Shown here piece after piece: positions 50,301 through 63,806 of a DNA stretch of 64,000 nucleotides (its first letter is position 1; each line of letters begins with the position of its first letter). The notes under the pieces were generated by a model. The model was not told the origin of the DNA. It did not search any database and saw only the letters and a program-made list of their open reading frames with translations. Source of the stretch: Salminus brasiliensis (taxonomy: Eukaryota; Chordata; Actinopteri; Characiformes; Bryconidae). The DNA lies in contig NC_132878.1 in assembly GCF_030463535.1 (NCBI RefSeq), positions 21,751,925-21,815,924 on the forward strand, read 5' to 3'. The position numbers and the translations under genes were made by a program.

Positions 50301-53300
50301 TATTCAGGTTTTACAAATAGTCCAACTGATAGAGTTGTTTCTTAAACTGTGAATTTCAAAGTTATGTTGTGTATTATTTTGGAACTGTATTGTTATTTAA
50401 CTGTATGGTTTGTATTTTGAATTACCCCTGATCATTTTCATGTAATTACCACACAAAACATTGTTTTGCTTTTAAGGAGCATAAGGAGTCCAAATTTCAC
50501 TTAGTAGTAAATCCTGTATGGACTGACAGGAACCAGTGAGATTTACAGTCATATTCATTTGTACATTCATGGTGCACACAGCCTATCACATAGTTGCCCA
50601 TTAAAGCTTCAGTTTGTTTGTATTGGACTGTTTGTAGTTGCAGAAAACCACGGTGAAGGTACTATCTGCTGCTCCAGTTTGCATTTATCTTGTAATAACT
50701 TGTATATAATATAAATGATGAATGTATGGGTCCTGAGTCAGCTGTTTAAAACAATACTTGAAAGCCCTTTATTTGATGTGATTCTGCTACTAGTTGGTAT
50801 ACAAAAAGGTCTGACCTGCACTTGGCCTTTGTGGGCAGGACCACTAAAGTGTAAAGTGTAATCGGATAGAACAGATTTGAGCATTCTTAACTTGTCAGCT
50901 GTTTGGTTTCCCTAATGTGTGTGTGTTGTGGTTTTGGCAAGCAGCTGAAGAACGCGGGGAGGAAGTTAGGCCGACGGTGCGATATGTGTTCCAACTATGA
51001 GAAACAGCTTCAAGTCATCCAGGGGCAGGAGGCAGAGACACGAGATCAGGTCAGTCTCCTGCTTCTCTTTTGCTGGAAAAACATGCCTTTGTCCAGTAAG
51101 AGCTTCCATTTGTTTGTTTTGGACTGTTTGTAATTGCAGAGAAAAATACGGGAAAGGTAGCATCTGCAGCTCCTGTTTGCACACAGCTGTCTGCTGAACT
51201 TTTGAACATTTTTGGAAATAACTAATTTAATGACAAACAGTGGACAGAACATTTTATTATTGTTTTGCTGTTCTGTGTAAATGTCTCCATACTGGATCGA
51301 GTAACTCTGTGAGTTTTTCTGCTTTAGGTGAAGAAGTTGCAAGCTATGGTTCGACAGGTCAATGAGCAGTTGGAGAGAACGATGAAGGAGAAACAGGAGT
51401 TGGAAGACTCTGTGAAGCAGGGCAATGAGGAAACCAGTACTAAGGTATGAACAGTTTCAGCGGCTGCTGTGTGGCATCTAGTCTAAACACCAGCTCTAAG
51501 AAAAAAGATTGCACAATTGGACTGTGGGGACACATTTCCACCACTTTGTTTGTTTGCAGTGCTTTAAACCTCACAAACACACTAAACTGGAACAGACAGT
51601 CCTATTGTGTAACCCTTTTGAAGCTGGATGAGTTTTATCAGAGATTTCCACCGTTGTTTCACTACCTGCATGTTTTCCCTTTGCTTCCCCAAGATTAAAA
51701 GGCTACATAACAACTGCACTACTATCTATTGACAGGTTTTTTTTATTAATTTAGAATGCTTTGGGTCAGAACATATGTATGTCTGTAGTTACTGTAGGAA
51801 TTCTAACTTTAGCCAATTACGCCCAATTACAGAAGGCCGTTCACTCAGAACTTGGTACAGTCAGACACTGTACATCACAGATTCGTACTGGATTAAAATA
51901 ATGGCTCTGGGCAGAAATTTATTAAATTACACCCCTTAAGTAAAACTCAAGTAAACCTTTCAGCTCATATAAGCCTTTATTCACTCTAATTATTTTGTTG
52001 TTCTGCAGGTCACAGCACTAATGCAGAAAGTCCAGGAGTCAGAGTCTACACTGAGTGCTCTCCAGCAAGCCTTCAGCCAGGCCAAGAGGAACACTCAAGA
52101 ACAGATGGTATATATGCAGACACACACACACACACACACACAAATCAAACAAATCAAACAAATCACAAAAGGAAATCTTATGGGAAACACCCTTAGTCAT
52201 GCGGTGATGCCTTTTACTTTATAGCCCAATTGTCCCTGTTTGGTCATGTTTGGAGAACATGCATGATCTAATATAAATCATCCGACCTCCAGTTAGTCAG
52301 CACAGTGGACAATTGTTGGCTTTCAGTTTTTAGTAGTTCTCTTCTCTTTCTTCTGTTGTGTCTGATTGTAACCTTTAACTGTAAATGTGATTTGTGGTGT
52401 ACTGGTGTACCACTGCTGTCAGTACATATTACAGACAAACACTTCTGTATAAATTCACAAAGTGCCTTTATAAAAGCAGATAGTAATAAAAGGGTTTTTT
52501 TTTTCAGACAGTAGGCTAGCTTATGTTAGCTACTAGTTTTTTTGTTTGTTTGTTTGTTTGTCCTACAAGTAGCTTTACTGCCAGCTAACATTAACCCCAC
52601 CTTTTTGTTTTTGTTTTTTATCTGTTGGGCTATCTGCAAGAGAAATCCATTTATTTCCCAAATAGACCTCTGAAGACCATAGTTTAAATGCCACAAATAC
52701 TATAATGGTTTTCCAAGTAATGCTTTGCCATTATAAACAGAATAAAAATAGAGTGACCGTCTCTGCTGCTGGGAGAGATACAAAATCAGCTAGGCCAGTG
52801 GAGCAAAACTTCAACTCCTTTATCCTGTAGTTTTGTTTCTTTGACAACATGTGTTGTTAGCTAACAACAGGAGAATTACAGTTATCTATGTGTAAAAGCC
52901 TGTGGATGCAGTGATATGCTTTTCATCACAGTTAAGTTCAACCTCGTGTTATGCAGAGGCAGTTGTGCGAAGACAGTTACATGCCTAAAATCAGTCACAT
53001 GCCACTATTAAGGCTCTGTGACACTTTGCAATGGAAACATTTAAGTTAAAAGAAAAATGTGTGGGCTGATTGTGTATGGTTTGTTTGCAGGCTGTATTGC
53101 TGCAGTCTCGCGAACAGGTGGCTGAGGAGCTGAGCAGGCTGCAGAGGGACAATGATAGTCTACAGGGCAAACACAGGCTGCACCTCGCCCTGCAGCAACA
53201 AGAGGACTTTATCATGCCTACCACCATCCAGGTACTGCAGAACACCCCTAGAGGTAAAACTGTTTAGAGGAAGCTCTACTGCTAATCTGCAACGCATACT

Positions 53301-56300
53301 TTATTTTGCACTTATTTTGGCGGTTTCCAAGTTGTCGTTGTGACTTTAGTTATACCAGAGTGTCTGTTTTTATTGTGTTTCTTTATGTTTGATATATTTT
53401 TTTAATAATTATTTTTATTATTTTTTCCATGCTCGAAATATTGTTGATAAGCTGAGCCATTTTAATGCATGTCTGAAGTTTGCTTTATTATTTTTATAAT
53501 GGTGTAATGACACTAATTTAGCTGACAAGTAATAGAAGCTTATAAGACATATGATCACATGCCTGCCTCAGACAATATTTTGTCCAATAATATAGTTTAC
53601 TTTGATATGTCGTGCCACTGTATAAGCTAATATTATCTAAAATTTATGTGGAACATCAGCCTAATTATTAATGCCATCAACAAGTTCTAGGGCTGTCAGA
53701 TGCTTGTAAAAATGTAATAAGAAAAGATAAAAAATAAAAAAGTAAATTGAGATCATTGGAATTAATCATGGTTATTTTCAATTGTTGTTGAAATTCTACC
53801 CCAAAAAAATATTTGTGCAGCCCAAACCCATTAAAAGGTAGACACAATAGTGGACACAATATGCTTCAATAACAAATTCATGTAACTGAAACAAGATAAG
53901 CATAAAAACATATTTATATTATTTCCTCACACACTTGGCATATGCAGTATGGAGCATATAATACACATTTGGGCTTGTATTGTAGAATAAGTGTAACACA
54001 TTTAAGTAATGTAGTCCCATTCTGCAGTGTCCATGCATTGCTTTGAGAAGTCCTCAGAAAAATGTTCCACTGTTTATCAATATAATGGGCCGATGTAGCT
54101 GTTGGTTCTCTAGTAACGTCCAGTAAGCGCAATTGCCTTGTCAACGTTTTACAACCCGTGTCTCCTAGTGCCTGCTATGCCTCTGAAGAGAAACTATTGA
54201 GTTCTTAGAAACAATCCGATAGACAGTCGCATAGACCTTCAACCTCCACTATGCTGTGGCTGTCCGTTTAGCATTTTGCTTGAGGTTGACACCTCTATTA
54301 TGTCAGTTTAGAGTATGTCAGTTTAGAGTATGTCTGTCATTATACCAGAGCTAACGCTGCTGGTGATAACTAAGCTCAGGCTGTCAGTAACTTCACACAG
54401 TCTATGCTTTTTTTGAGCAAGCTGTCTGGCAAAGTATTTAAAGTATTCAGATTCCAATTCACGAGGCCTGTCTGTCTCTAACACTATCTAACACTATCTA
54501 ATTCATCTGAAGGCTAGAGTGGCATTCGTTAGCAGCTTAAACCACAAGTTAGTGCATCGGGTCTAAAATAGCTTGCATTAACAGCACTTTTTTTTTTTTT
54601 TTAACTGAGTAAAGTGAGATTGTGTCACTGCATTATGTTAACTTCAACAGCCCTAATAATTACCATTGACATTAGCTCCGGACCTGAATATGCCTTTACT
54701 TTAGGGTGAGGGAACATTTGGTCCAAAGTGTTTCTGTAAACAAGCGAACATCCTTCTAGATCAATACTTTGTTTGTCAGTAAATGAAATCCTGACAAATG
54801 AAATTTCTTTGGCTCTATAGGAACTACAGTCTTTGTTGCTGCAGTACCGGGAGGATATAGTAGCAGTGCGTACGGCAGCAGACCACCTTGAGGAGAAGCT
54901 GAAGGCAGAGATCTTGTTCTTGAAAGAGCAGATCCAAGCGGAGCAGTGTCTAAAAGAGAACATGGAGGACACACTACAGCTAGAGATTGAGGGATGCAAA
55001 GAGGAAATAGGTGAGCCATCGCCACCTTTATGTTCCTAAGCCAGGTGAGCAGGTTCTGCATCCCTGGGAGGGGGTAGTTCACATAATTATAGCCAGGTGA
55101 GATTCTAATCAGTGTGGACGTCATCTACACAGTTGTAAGGGTGGATATCCCTACCCAGAATGTTTAATTCTAAGAGATACATAGATGTCGGAAAATGGAA
55201 ATGTTACATTTAATTATGGCTGTCTTTGACACAAAAACTACACAAAGGAAATAATGGGAGCTTATGAAAATTAATGAAATGTATTTTTTGGGCTGTTTAC
55301 ACATCTGACACATCTTGCTTTGGGAAATACCCCTCACATTAATGGATGCAGTTGTACTGAAAATGAGTAGAAGAACTACATGGACAGCTAGGGGTCTTCA
55401 AGAACTGTGCTGAAACCTTGGGCTATTACATACCCCCAAAAAACAGTTCCTATCTAGCTGAAGAGGAATGCCAGAAGCTTCAAAATCCAGTCAGAGCAAA
55501 AGGCAATGTTTGCATTGGCAGAGATGGAGAATTCCATAGTCTTGCAAAGAAAAACCTCCAGTCTTCTGGTTTTAGCTGGAGCCCAGTGTCTTCTATTGAG
55601 GTTGTGGTCAGGGTGGAGTTTGTTGAAAAGCTAAATGTTTTGTTTTGGGGTTTTTTTTGGTGCAAAAACCAAAGGAAGGATTACTTCCCTTCATCTGTTC
55701 TGATTCAAATAATTTTTTCCTCCTTTTCTCCCTCTATCTCCATTGGTTCCACTTGTGTTCAGACATCCTGGAAGGTATGATTCATTTGTGTCTAGGCTGT
55801 CTGTCTCCACTGGTAGTACTAATGCCATTTTAACCCCCACTGTAAACAGTGTAACAACATTCACGCCATGTGAGCACACTGCATTTGATAGCACCGCTTG
55901 CAATCACTGTGACCATTTACAGCTGTGTCAGTAGAAATGTACGTCTGTGTGTGTGTGTTTATAAACCATGCCTTAGTTTTTTGTTAAAACCTTGCACAGC
56001 ATGTTCTCTGTTTGTGTGGTAGTCCGTCTGTCTGAATCAGTCGTGACACGGCACTGGAAACCTAAATCATTCTTCCTCAGTATGAGTAGATGTGATGGTG
56101 GCTTAATGACAGTTCCTGTGTGTGTCTAAGGATATGGTTTAAAGAAATAGATGAGCAGAAAATTCAAATATATTAAAAAATAAATTACCTCAGGTATAGT
56201 TGTTCAGCCAAGACTTTTTTTAGATTCATTTTTTAATGCTGGAGGTAATGCTAAAGGTACCTATGTCCCCTAAATTACACACGCTTGCCTCAAAATGAGC

Positions 56301-58571
56301 TGTTAAATAGGACCATGTCGTTCAGTGATTTTGGTGGGCATTCAGTCCTCAAACCCAGGATAAACATCCTGATTTTCTGTACAGTGGTGGCGATATGAAC
56401 TATGTACACCATTTTATTTACTATTAAAAACCACCAATAAAACCTATGTGTTCTGAGTTTTGTATGTAATGGTGGTGAGAAAACGGTGATGAAGCCAGAA
56501 AAACAAGTTTTCTTTGGGTACTATTTTGCAGTCCACCATGAATGGACTTTAGGCCAACAAATGCTTTAGGCCAAAAGCTTAACTCAGAACAGTCATAAAA
56601 CAGTGTCTCAGGCTTCAGGCAGCAAATTAGTAAACTATTCCTTTCTGTAACTTTGAGGAGCTTTAAATTCTTCAGACGCCTGGTTCATAACACCATCACT
56701 GTGAACAAGTCTGACTTTGTTTCTCGGAATGCTCTAAATGTCAAACAATTGAGGGACTTTTCCTTTTAAGTTATAAGACATAATTGTAAATCTTTTTATT
56801 TATTTATTTATTTATTAAAATGGACAAAAGATGCATATCTACATGTAGACTGATCGACTGCATTTGGGGTAAAGGGCAAATGTGTATAAGCTTGACTTTT
56901 CGCTGAACTAAGTCTTATGAAATGCTTAATTTCACTGTTAAATTTTACATTTTTGTGTGCCTAGGCAGCACTAACACTGAAATGTGCTAGTAAATTATTG
57001 AGTGTTGGAGAAAGGAGCTGAACCTTCTCTATCTTGAGTGCTAATGGCACTCGAAGGGAGTTCTGTGTCTACATGCTGAACATTTTGTCTGCTGTCCAAT
57101 TACATCACATGCCTTTATGACTTCTGTCTCGTCCTCCAGCGTCGTTTTCTAGCCTGAAGACAGAATTGGAGCGAGTGAAGAGCGAAAAAGAACAGGTATG
57201 AAATCTTATGAAATAACTGAACTATTGTCCTCGCAAGCTGCCACATGAACTGTTGAAAGCTTGGGACAGGCTTCATGGGATCATAATTCACATAATGAGG
57301 AATAGTTGCTTGCAGGAGTTTAGAATGTGTCATTCATTTCAAATACTTATTTGATATGTGTATACAAGGTACACTGTTAAGATTAGGGATGTCCCAATCA
57401 GGTTTTTCTGCCCACCAAACTGATTTTCTTTGTGTATAGTCAATTGGCTTTATTTTTAGTAACTGTTTCTAAAATGAGAGATTTTGTACTAAAAAAAAAA
57501 AAATGTTCCACACTGCAAACCGCAAACTCTTATTTACTTTCTGTGAACGTCCTTACTGCTGCCGGCTGGGCAAAAATGTTAGTCAACGGTGCCTCGAGGA
57601 TACCAGATGGCGCTCTGAACATAGTGGTTAAAACAAAGAATCAGGACTAGATTGGGATTTTAAAAAAAGCTGATACCTGATCCATTCAAATATTCCTGGA
57701 TCATTATCCTGATCCACTGGATCAGATCGGGACATCCCTAAGCTAATTAGGCATATTTAATCAGCCTAGTTTAATCAGCCATATTTAACTTCAACAACAT
57801 AGTCTAACAACATAGTCCATTTTCAGCTTGAAACTCAACATTGTGTAGCAACCTTAAACAAAGTATGCAAACAAAATCTCATTTGGTTGAGCAGAAACTT
57901 TGACAGCTTTTCCGGCCTCACTGCAGCTATTACAGAAGAAAGATGGCACAGTGGACAGTTGCACAGTTCTGTTTTAATTTGGCTGATCTCATGCCTTTCT
58001 GTACAGATGGAGAGCAGTTTGTCTGAGAAAAGCCAGGCATTAGAAAGTCTACAGAGCCTGAAGAGCAGCCTGGAGGAACAGCTCAAAGATGCACTCTCTA
58101 GCAAGGTATGACCAGGTGACGAGGGACCACATCAGTGTCAAGGATTGGCTCATATAATTTCACTGCAGTGATCATAGTCTGGTCCTGCTATGTAAAATTG
58201 GCTTTCTTTTGGGTTCTGTCTGTAGAGATTAGCATTTTTCATCTGATTTAAATTTAATTTTAAAATTTAAAATACATACTTATTAGCTCAGCTTGTTAAG
58301 TGGGGATTAACACTACAGTCTGCAGTGCTTTGGGTCAGTACTGGCATCTGACACATTCTTGTGTGTTGTACTCTGTCTTGCCATGATGGATATTGTTAAT
58401 GTGGCTAATCATTAATAAATTTAACAAAAAAAACAGTTAACATGATTTCATTTGCATATTTCCAGCTGCCTGTTTAGTGTTTGCAGTGTTAGCTTCTTTA
58501 AATGAACTCCTTTACACTAGCTAGGTAATAATTAAGAATTTAGTGGAGTCAATAAAGCATTAAAGTAAGGG

Positions 58572-58653
<82 letters not shown>

Positions 58654-60107
58654 GTGTGCGTGGGTGCGTGTGTGCTGGGTCAACTTTCACCCTTAGGACC
58701 TGTTGTGCTAACTCCTGTCAAATTGTATGAGAAATGGATGTTAACTGGCTATGTTGTTATTGTTGCTGTAGAGCACTCTGGAGAGTCAGGTGTTCGATGA
58801 GAAGGATAAAGCACAGCGACTGCAGACGGAGCTGGATGTCAGTGAGCAGGTCCAAAGAGATTTTGTCAAGCTGTCCCAGACTCTCCAGGTAAATACGTTT
58901 ATCAAACACAAGAAAATAAATGCTTTTCTGCTGGTAAACTCTGTCTTGAAACATACAGGGCTTAAAGGAATGGTTCAAACATGGAAATGGTGTAAATTTC
59001 CTTTTTTGGTGGTCCTTGAAGTTTGTTTCTTTACTATTGCACTGAAGTTTAAAGGCTTAAGAAAGTCATCAACGCTCTGCTGACTTAAGAACTTTCAGAG
59101 TTCCAGACCTCCTCTGGCATTAACATCAGCACAAAAACTCTGTACCTTGGGTTTCCACCTTGGGTGAGCAGCTGCATGCAAGCCTGTTATCACCAAGCAC
59201 AGTGCCAAGCGTTGCATGAAGTGGTGTAAAGCACACCACCACTGGACTCTGGAGCAGTAGGAACGTGTTTTGTAGACTGATGAATCGTACTTCTCTATCT
59301 GGCAGTCTGCTAGATGAGTCTGCGTTTGGCGAAGGAGAACGTTACCTGCCTGACTGCATTGTGTACTGTAGAGTTTGGAGGATGAGGGATAATGCTCTGA
59401 GGTTGTTCAGGGGGTGGTTCAGGGGTTGGCCTACGCTCCTTAGTTCCAGACCAAGACATTTTGGACAACTGTATGCCTCAAACTTTGTGGAAACGTTTTT
59501 TCTGTTCCAACATGACTGTGCCCCATTGCACAAAGTGCAAAGTCAATGAGGGCATGGTTGGCTGAATCGCACATAGCCCTGACATCAATTTCACCGAACT
59601 TTGGGATGAACTAGAACAGAGATTTGGAAACCAGACCCTCTCATACATTAGTGGCTGACCTCACAAATGCTCTGGTTTCTAGATAAATGGGCAAAAATTC
59701 CCACAGACACAGCCTTCTCAGAAGAGTGAAAGCTGTTTTAGCTGGAAGGTGGAGATCAACAGTAATGGGATGTCCCAAAAGCTCCTGAAGGTGTAATGTG
59801 TCAGTGTCCCAGCACTTTTGTCCCATATATTGTAGCTAACAAGTAATGGAAGCTTGTGGTGACACAGATTCTTATTAGAAATCCTCATGAGGAAGATAGG
59901 GTAAAAAAAAAAAAACTCAAGAGGCTTACTGTTAGGTGATAGTACTGGTGTTAAGATGCAGACACATTAACAAGGACATGCTGTTTTTGTTTTTTTTCCT
60001 CTCAGGTCCAGTTGGAGAGGATCCGTCAGGCAGACTCTTTAGAAAGAATCCGGGCCATTCTTAATGACACCAACCTGACAGACATCAGCCAGCTTCCTGA
60101 GACATGA
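38150..60107 (+). CDS. rabep1: Rabaptin-5, Rab5 effector (RABEP1)
   Basis: Cytosolic coiled-coil dimer that binds Rab5-GTP, Rab4 and the exchange factor Rabex-5 and promotes early-endosome fusion and recycling. Eighteen coding exons: 38150-38195, 44437-44565, 44764-44967, 45575-45735, 47011-47130, 47675-47810, 48169-48347, 49187-49297, 49610-50074, 50945-51049, 51328-51444, 52009-52107, 53091-53231, 54821-55010, 57140-57195, 58007-58105, 58772-58888, 60006-60107. They give 858 codons plus stop (human 862), all junctions in frame. Visible: long heptad-rich N-terminal half; FNQKRAKFKELYL; DESDFGPLV at 429-437, the GGA/AP1-ear binding motif; TPEQEETASLLSS; RRCDMCSNYEKQ near 527-538; and C-terminal QRLQTELDVSEQVQRDFVKL in the Rab5-binding coiled coil. 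Exon 8 (37 acidic codons) is the least conserved part. Exons 2 and 10 have alternative in-frame acceptors. Confidence 0.97.
38593..38616. repeat. (AGTC)6 tetranucleotide repeat
   Basis: Six tandem AGTC units near the start of rabep1 intron 1. Confidence 0.9.
39934..39959 (+). repeat. G-tract cluster
   Basis: At least four runs of three or more G separated by single A within about 26 bases, a G-quadruplex-type pattern on the sense strand of rabep1 intron 1. Confidence 0.7.
45736..47010 (+). other. rabep1 intron 4
   Basis: AT-rich, ending in a pyrimidine-poor TTCCCCTAAG acceptor. No repeat or exon recognised. Confidence 0.5.
48348..49609 (+). other. rabep1 introns 7 and 8 (exon 8 at 49187-49297 between)
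   Basis: No other exon seen. The exon 8 acceptor TTTCCAAAG is weak, which may make exon 8 optional. Confidence 0.4.
50075..50944 (+). other. rabep1 intron 9
   Basis: AT-rich. The segment 50606-50690 is duplicated at 51098-51188, beyond exon 10. Confidence 0.5.
52108..53090 (+). other. rabep1 intron 12
   Basis: Opens with a CA repeat (about 52122-52142) and contains a TTTG repeat near 52540-52560. No exon seen. Confidence 0.5.
53232..54820 (+). other. rabep1 intron 13
   Basis: AT-rich. A tandem pair of GAGTATGTCAGTTTAGAGTATGTC-like words lies near 54310-54335, CTAACACTAT is repeated near 54479-54499, and a T-run lies near 54590. No exon seen. Confidence 0.45.
55011..58006 (+). other. rabep1 introns 14 and 15 (exon 15 at 57140-57195 between)
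   Basis: No other exon. 57385-57740 holds GGGATGTCCC-type inverted words at both ends (GGGATGTCCCAATCAGG and TGATCC..GATCGGGACATCCC), so a small inverted-repeat element of about 350 bases is likely. A TTTA microsatellite lies near 56795-56815. Confidence 0.45.
58573..58675. repeat. (TG)n microsatellite
   Basis: About 50 TG units with CG interruptions towards the 3' side, in rabep1 intron 16. Confidence 0.95.
59099..59835 (+). pseudogene. Decayed Tc1-like transposase relic in rabep1 intron 17
   Basis: Translated pieces in shifting frames resemble a Tc1 transposase: FLFQHDCAPLHK (second catalytic Asp region), then SPDINFTELWDELEQR (matching the [16 protein letters not shown] region, where the catalytic Glu would be), then a QKFPQTQ-like stretch, all broken by stops. 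It ends in CAGCACTTTTGTCCCATATA, a Tc1-type terminus. The 5' third is missing. This belongs to a different Tc1 branch from the intact element at 36075-37669 and to the one from which the MITEs here derive. Confidence 0.65.
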
Positions 60108-60161
60108 TACTCTCACCTACTCTCCCTCCATTATAATTATTATTCTCTCACACACTCTCTC

Positions 60162-60165
<4 letters not shown>

Positions 60166-60220
<55 letters not shown>
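60166..60220. repeat. (CA)n microsatellite in the rabep1 3' UTR
   Basis: About 27 CA units starting 58 bases past the stop codon. Confidence 0.95.
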
Positions 60221-60222
<2 letters not shown>

Positions 60223-63200
60223 CATCCCTGCCCTTCCTCACCTCTGCAGTCCCAACACATCACAGCGTCTCCTCAGACCCTGTCGGACAGACTCTGGGAC
60301 ACTGGGAGTGGCCTGAGCTTTTTAAAAACACTCAATCTTTTCGCCCCAAGTGTGAATGAAGACCTGTGGCTGTGTGCCCTAGAGAAACACTACGACTATC
60401 TACTGCTGCTGTTGGAGGACATGACCTGACCATGAGTTTGACCTGAGAAATGGACAGATGTGTTTGGAGAAGCGTGGGGTGCAGCTCTTTGTTGGGGACC
60501 TTTGACAGCCTTTTAAAATTCTCCCGTTTCATTAATTTAATGAACTTAATCAGGTCAGTTGGGGTTCCATAGGTTTCATAGACGCCTAATGTTGTGACCC
60601 ATTGTTGCCACAATACTTCTATTGTCTGTTTGTTTGGGGGGGTTTTGGTTGTTTTTTTTCCTTTCTGTACTTCCTCCCCCTCTCCTTGTTCCTGACCTAC
60701 TTCATCACTTCCACTCCATCTGCTGAGCCTGAAGGCAGGGACTTAATGAAGGAGACAGATCCACTAGTATTTGTACATACTTTGTAAACAGAATATATAT
60801 GTATATTGCATCAAGTTAAGTTAATTTGTTAAGTATGTGTGTTTCATGTCCCGACCCCCGACCCAACATTTACCTCTCCAGCCCCGTGTGCAGTCCGTGA
60901 TTCATTTCATTGAAGTGTGAGTTCTTTGGCGGCGTGGTGTCAGTAATTTCTCCCTTGCCTCTGTTTCATTTTCCCTCTCTGGTGATTTTGTCTACATTCA
61001 GCAAAAATGGAGAGTGGTTCAAACCACACTGATTTCTTTACCAAGCCACTTTTTACACAAAGCAGTTGAGGATCTCTGCAAGATCTCGCTTGAAGTTGTG
61101 ATTTCTTTTCTCTTATTTCAAGCAGTTGACTTGTCTTTACTGGTATTAAGTGCTGTTTTTGACAACATGGCTTTTTTTTGTTGTTTTTGCTACCTGTCTG
61201 TTTCTCCTGGGTGGTCCAGTGATATTTGGGACTACAGTCCGGTCTCGCTTTTTTGACGTCATTGACCCATGTGATGATGTTCAATGGATTTGCATTGATG
61301 CCATTGATCTCCACAATGACCAGAGAGAACTTGCTGTACGTCCGATGAGGGTACACTATGCGTTTAGCTAGCTGCTGCTATCTTCATGTCTTTTTAGTGT
61401 CCAGTGCTACTGTAAGGCTCATTGAGTTTACCATGGTAAAACAAAACAAACAAACAAAAAAAAAACAAACGTTAATCTGTGTATGTGTCTCGTGTGCAGT
61501 GCCGGATGAATGAAAACTGCATATGAAATCTTACTGAACCAAAGTTAAGTGATATGTTAACCTGAATTGTTCAGGGCAGCATATTTGAGTAGCAAAAAAA
61601 GGGTGACTGAGGGCAGTCCATTTTTGGGGGGAAATGTCAAAGACTGAAGAAGAAAAAAAAGGCAGTATGTATGTATGTGTCTTGTGGATTACGATTACTC
61701 AACATCATCTGGCTGCTTCTCAAAACACTTAACTCATGAGAAGATTTTTTTTTTTTTTTTTGGGAGAACTGAAGTGTTTTAGATTAGGTGCTATTAAATG
61801 TACTTTAGTTTCCTCAGTTTTCCTCACTGCAGTTCACATGAGGTGAAATGGCACATGGTTTTCTTACCCTGCTGATCTTGGCCAGACTGCTTAGTAATAA
61901 TTTTTCCAATCTGGCAAAGTTTATTGGAAAGTCTTTTTGCATAGTGCTACTGATGTTTACTGGAAATGCAGTTGTGCTTGAAAACACAGCTGTACTTGTC
62001 CCAGAAGTGCACGGGACAACAGTTTAAAGGGCGATATTCCACTGAAAACTTTATAGTGTGGTATGTTTTTGGCTAGGGATAATGCAGCAACACTTAAAGC
62101 CAGCCACAGGTTTTCTGGAAGCATCTTTAGTGGTAATATGCTTTGTACGAATTCATGCTCTGCCCACAAGTGTACTTCTTTTAAATGAACAATTCATTGA
62201 TTGGCAAGAAATCCCATTCAACCAAATGATAAACTGTAGCTCACAAGTTTTTTTTTCTGTCAAAACGAATCACTACAATGTTTAATTTCACTACAGAACA
62301 TTGCGTTTGCAGTTAAAAATGCTTCACCAATACGCTTTTTTTATGTTAGGAAAGATTTCTTCATTTAAATGTTAATCGGTAGATTTTAACTGGCTTGGTG
62401 TTTTGAATATTTGCAAGAATAAAACTAAATTTAGTGTGCGCTTGCTGATTCATCCCTTAAAACCTAGACAACTAGGTAGTTATGTTTGGTTTCAGTTCTA
62501 GTCTGTGTAAACCGCATGGAATTATCAGTCATGGGAAAATGGATGAAAACGGGTCAGGTATTTATTCCACTGGATGATCATACAGATCAGATAGATTATT
62601 AGATTTCTTTGCATTTTAAGCAGTCAGGTCAAAAGTTTGAGAAACCTTTACTCTGAATGATTTTGTTGCTAAACGTTGTGTGCGCTATAATTTCTTATTC
62701 GGTCACATGGGATGTTCTAAAAGCTTGTCTAACATTGCAACCAACACTTCATTCCCAAATAACAGTTGTGGACGGAGCTTATTTCAGTCAGCTGTGATAT
62801 GTGAAATTTTAACAGCTGCACAATATCAACATTGTCAGCATTGGACAGCTGTTACAGTTTGACTGATATTACAAACAGATATGTGATGTAGTGTTTCTTT
62901 AAGTCCAGAATGGCAGAATCCCTAACTGATACTGGACTACTGTACTTAATAAAACATGTTTTATTTATTTTACTCAATTGGAATCCCTTCAGAAATGTTG
63001 GATTTTCCTGTAATTTCTGTGTTGGTATTGGTGGATATATACATACAAAATATCTTATTGTAATTGGCCCACATCAGTCTATCCATATTTTGTAACCCAG
63101 TGGCCCCTAAACTGCCCTAGCCTGTGTGTTCAAGTGAAAGCTAGAATCAGCAGAGTTTATTGATGTATTGCTAATGAACATGGTGAGACGTTAAATAAGA

Positions 63201-63800
63201 GAGTGCAGATGTAAATAACTTTAACCCTGAGAAGCACAGAATCGGTCATCAATACTTCATTCAATGCTGCTGCTACTGCTAGTCTAAAATGGATGAATTG
63301 CTGCTGGAAAAAGATGATGTTAGCAGTGTTGTGCAACGAGGTTAAGCACTATGTGCCATTTCACCAGTTGTCTTGTTCATTTTGACCTCTACATGTGACC
63401 TTCAGGGTCAGCCTGCTCATTTTTCATCATTCGTGACACTTACAAGCACCATCTACAACCACATACATAGTCGTTTGATCGGTGGAAGTGCTGCATCTGA
63501 AAGGAGGAGCATCAGCACAAGACAATGAGTTTTTGTTTTTAACTACACTTTTCAGAACCTCCGAATACTAATGGAACTCTAAACTACATAACAGCAGAAG
63601 GTGTAGTTCTGCACATCCTCCAAGTCCTCTCCTGCAGTATAATTTACATTACAATCGACTCCATTGTACTAGCATTGTGGAGAATCTTCATCGAAACAGA
63701 CCACATTAACAGTTCAGATTCCGTTCGCATGCTGTGTCGCAAATTCAGAAGCCCTTGGAAGTTTATATACTGTATTGTGTACATATCTCTGTATATATCT

Positions 63801-63806
63801 AATAAA
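63801..63806 (+). terminator. rabep1: Candidate rabep1 polyadenylation signal
   Basis: AATAAA in TCTAATAAACCAAATTG. A diverged copy of the same 36-base segment with its own AATAAA lies at about 63913. Confidence 0.55.

Noticed and set aside
61014-61371. Open frames in the rabep1 3' UTR
   Set aside because: Low-complexity, T-rich translations without a domain or splice support.
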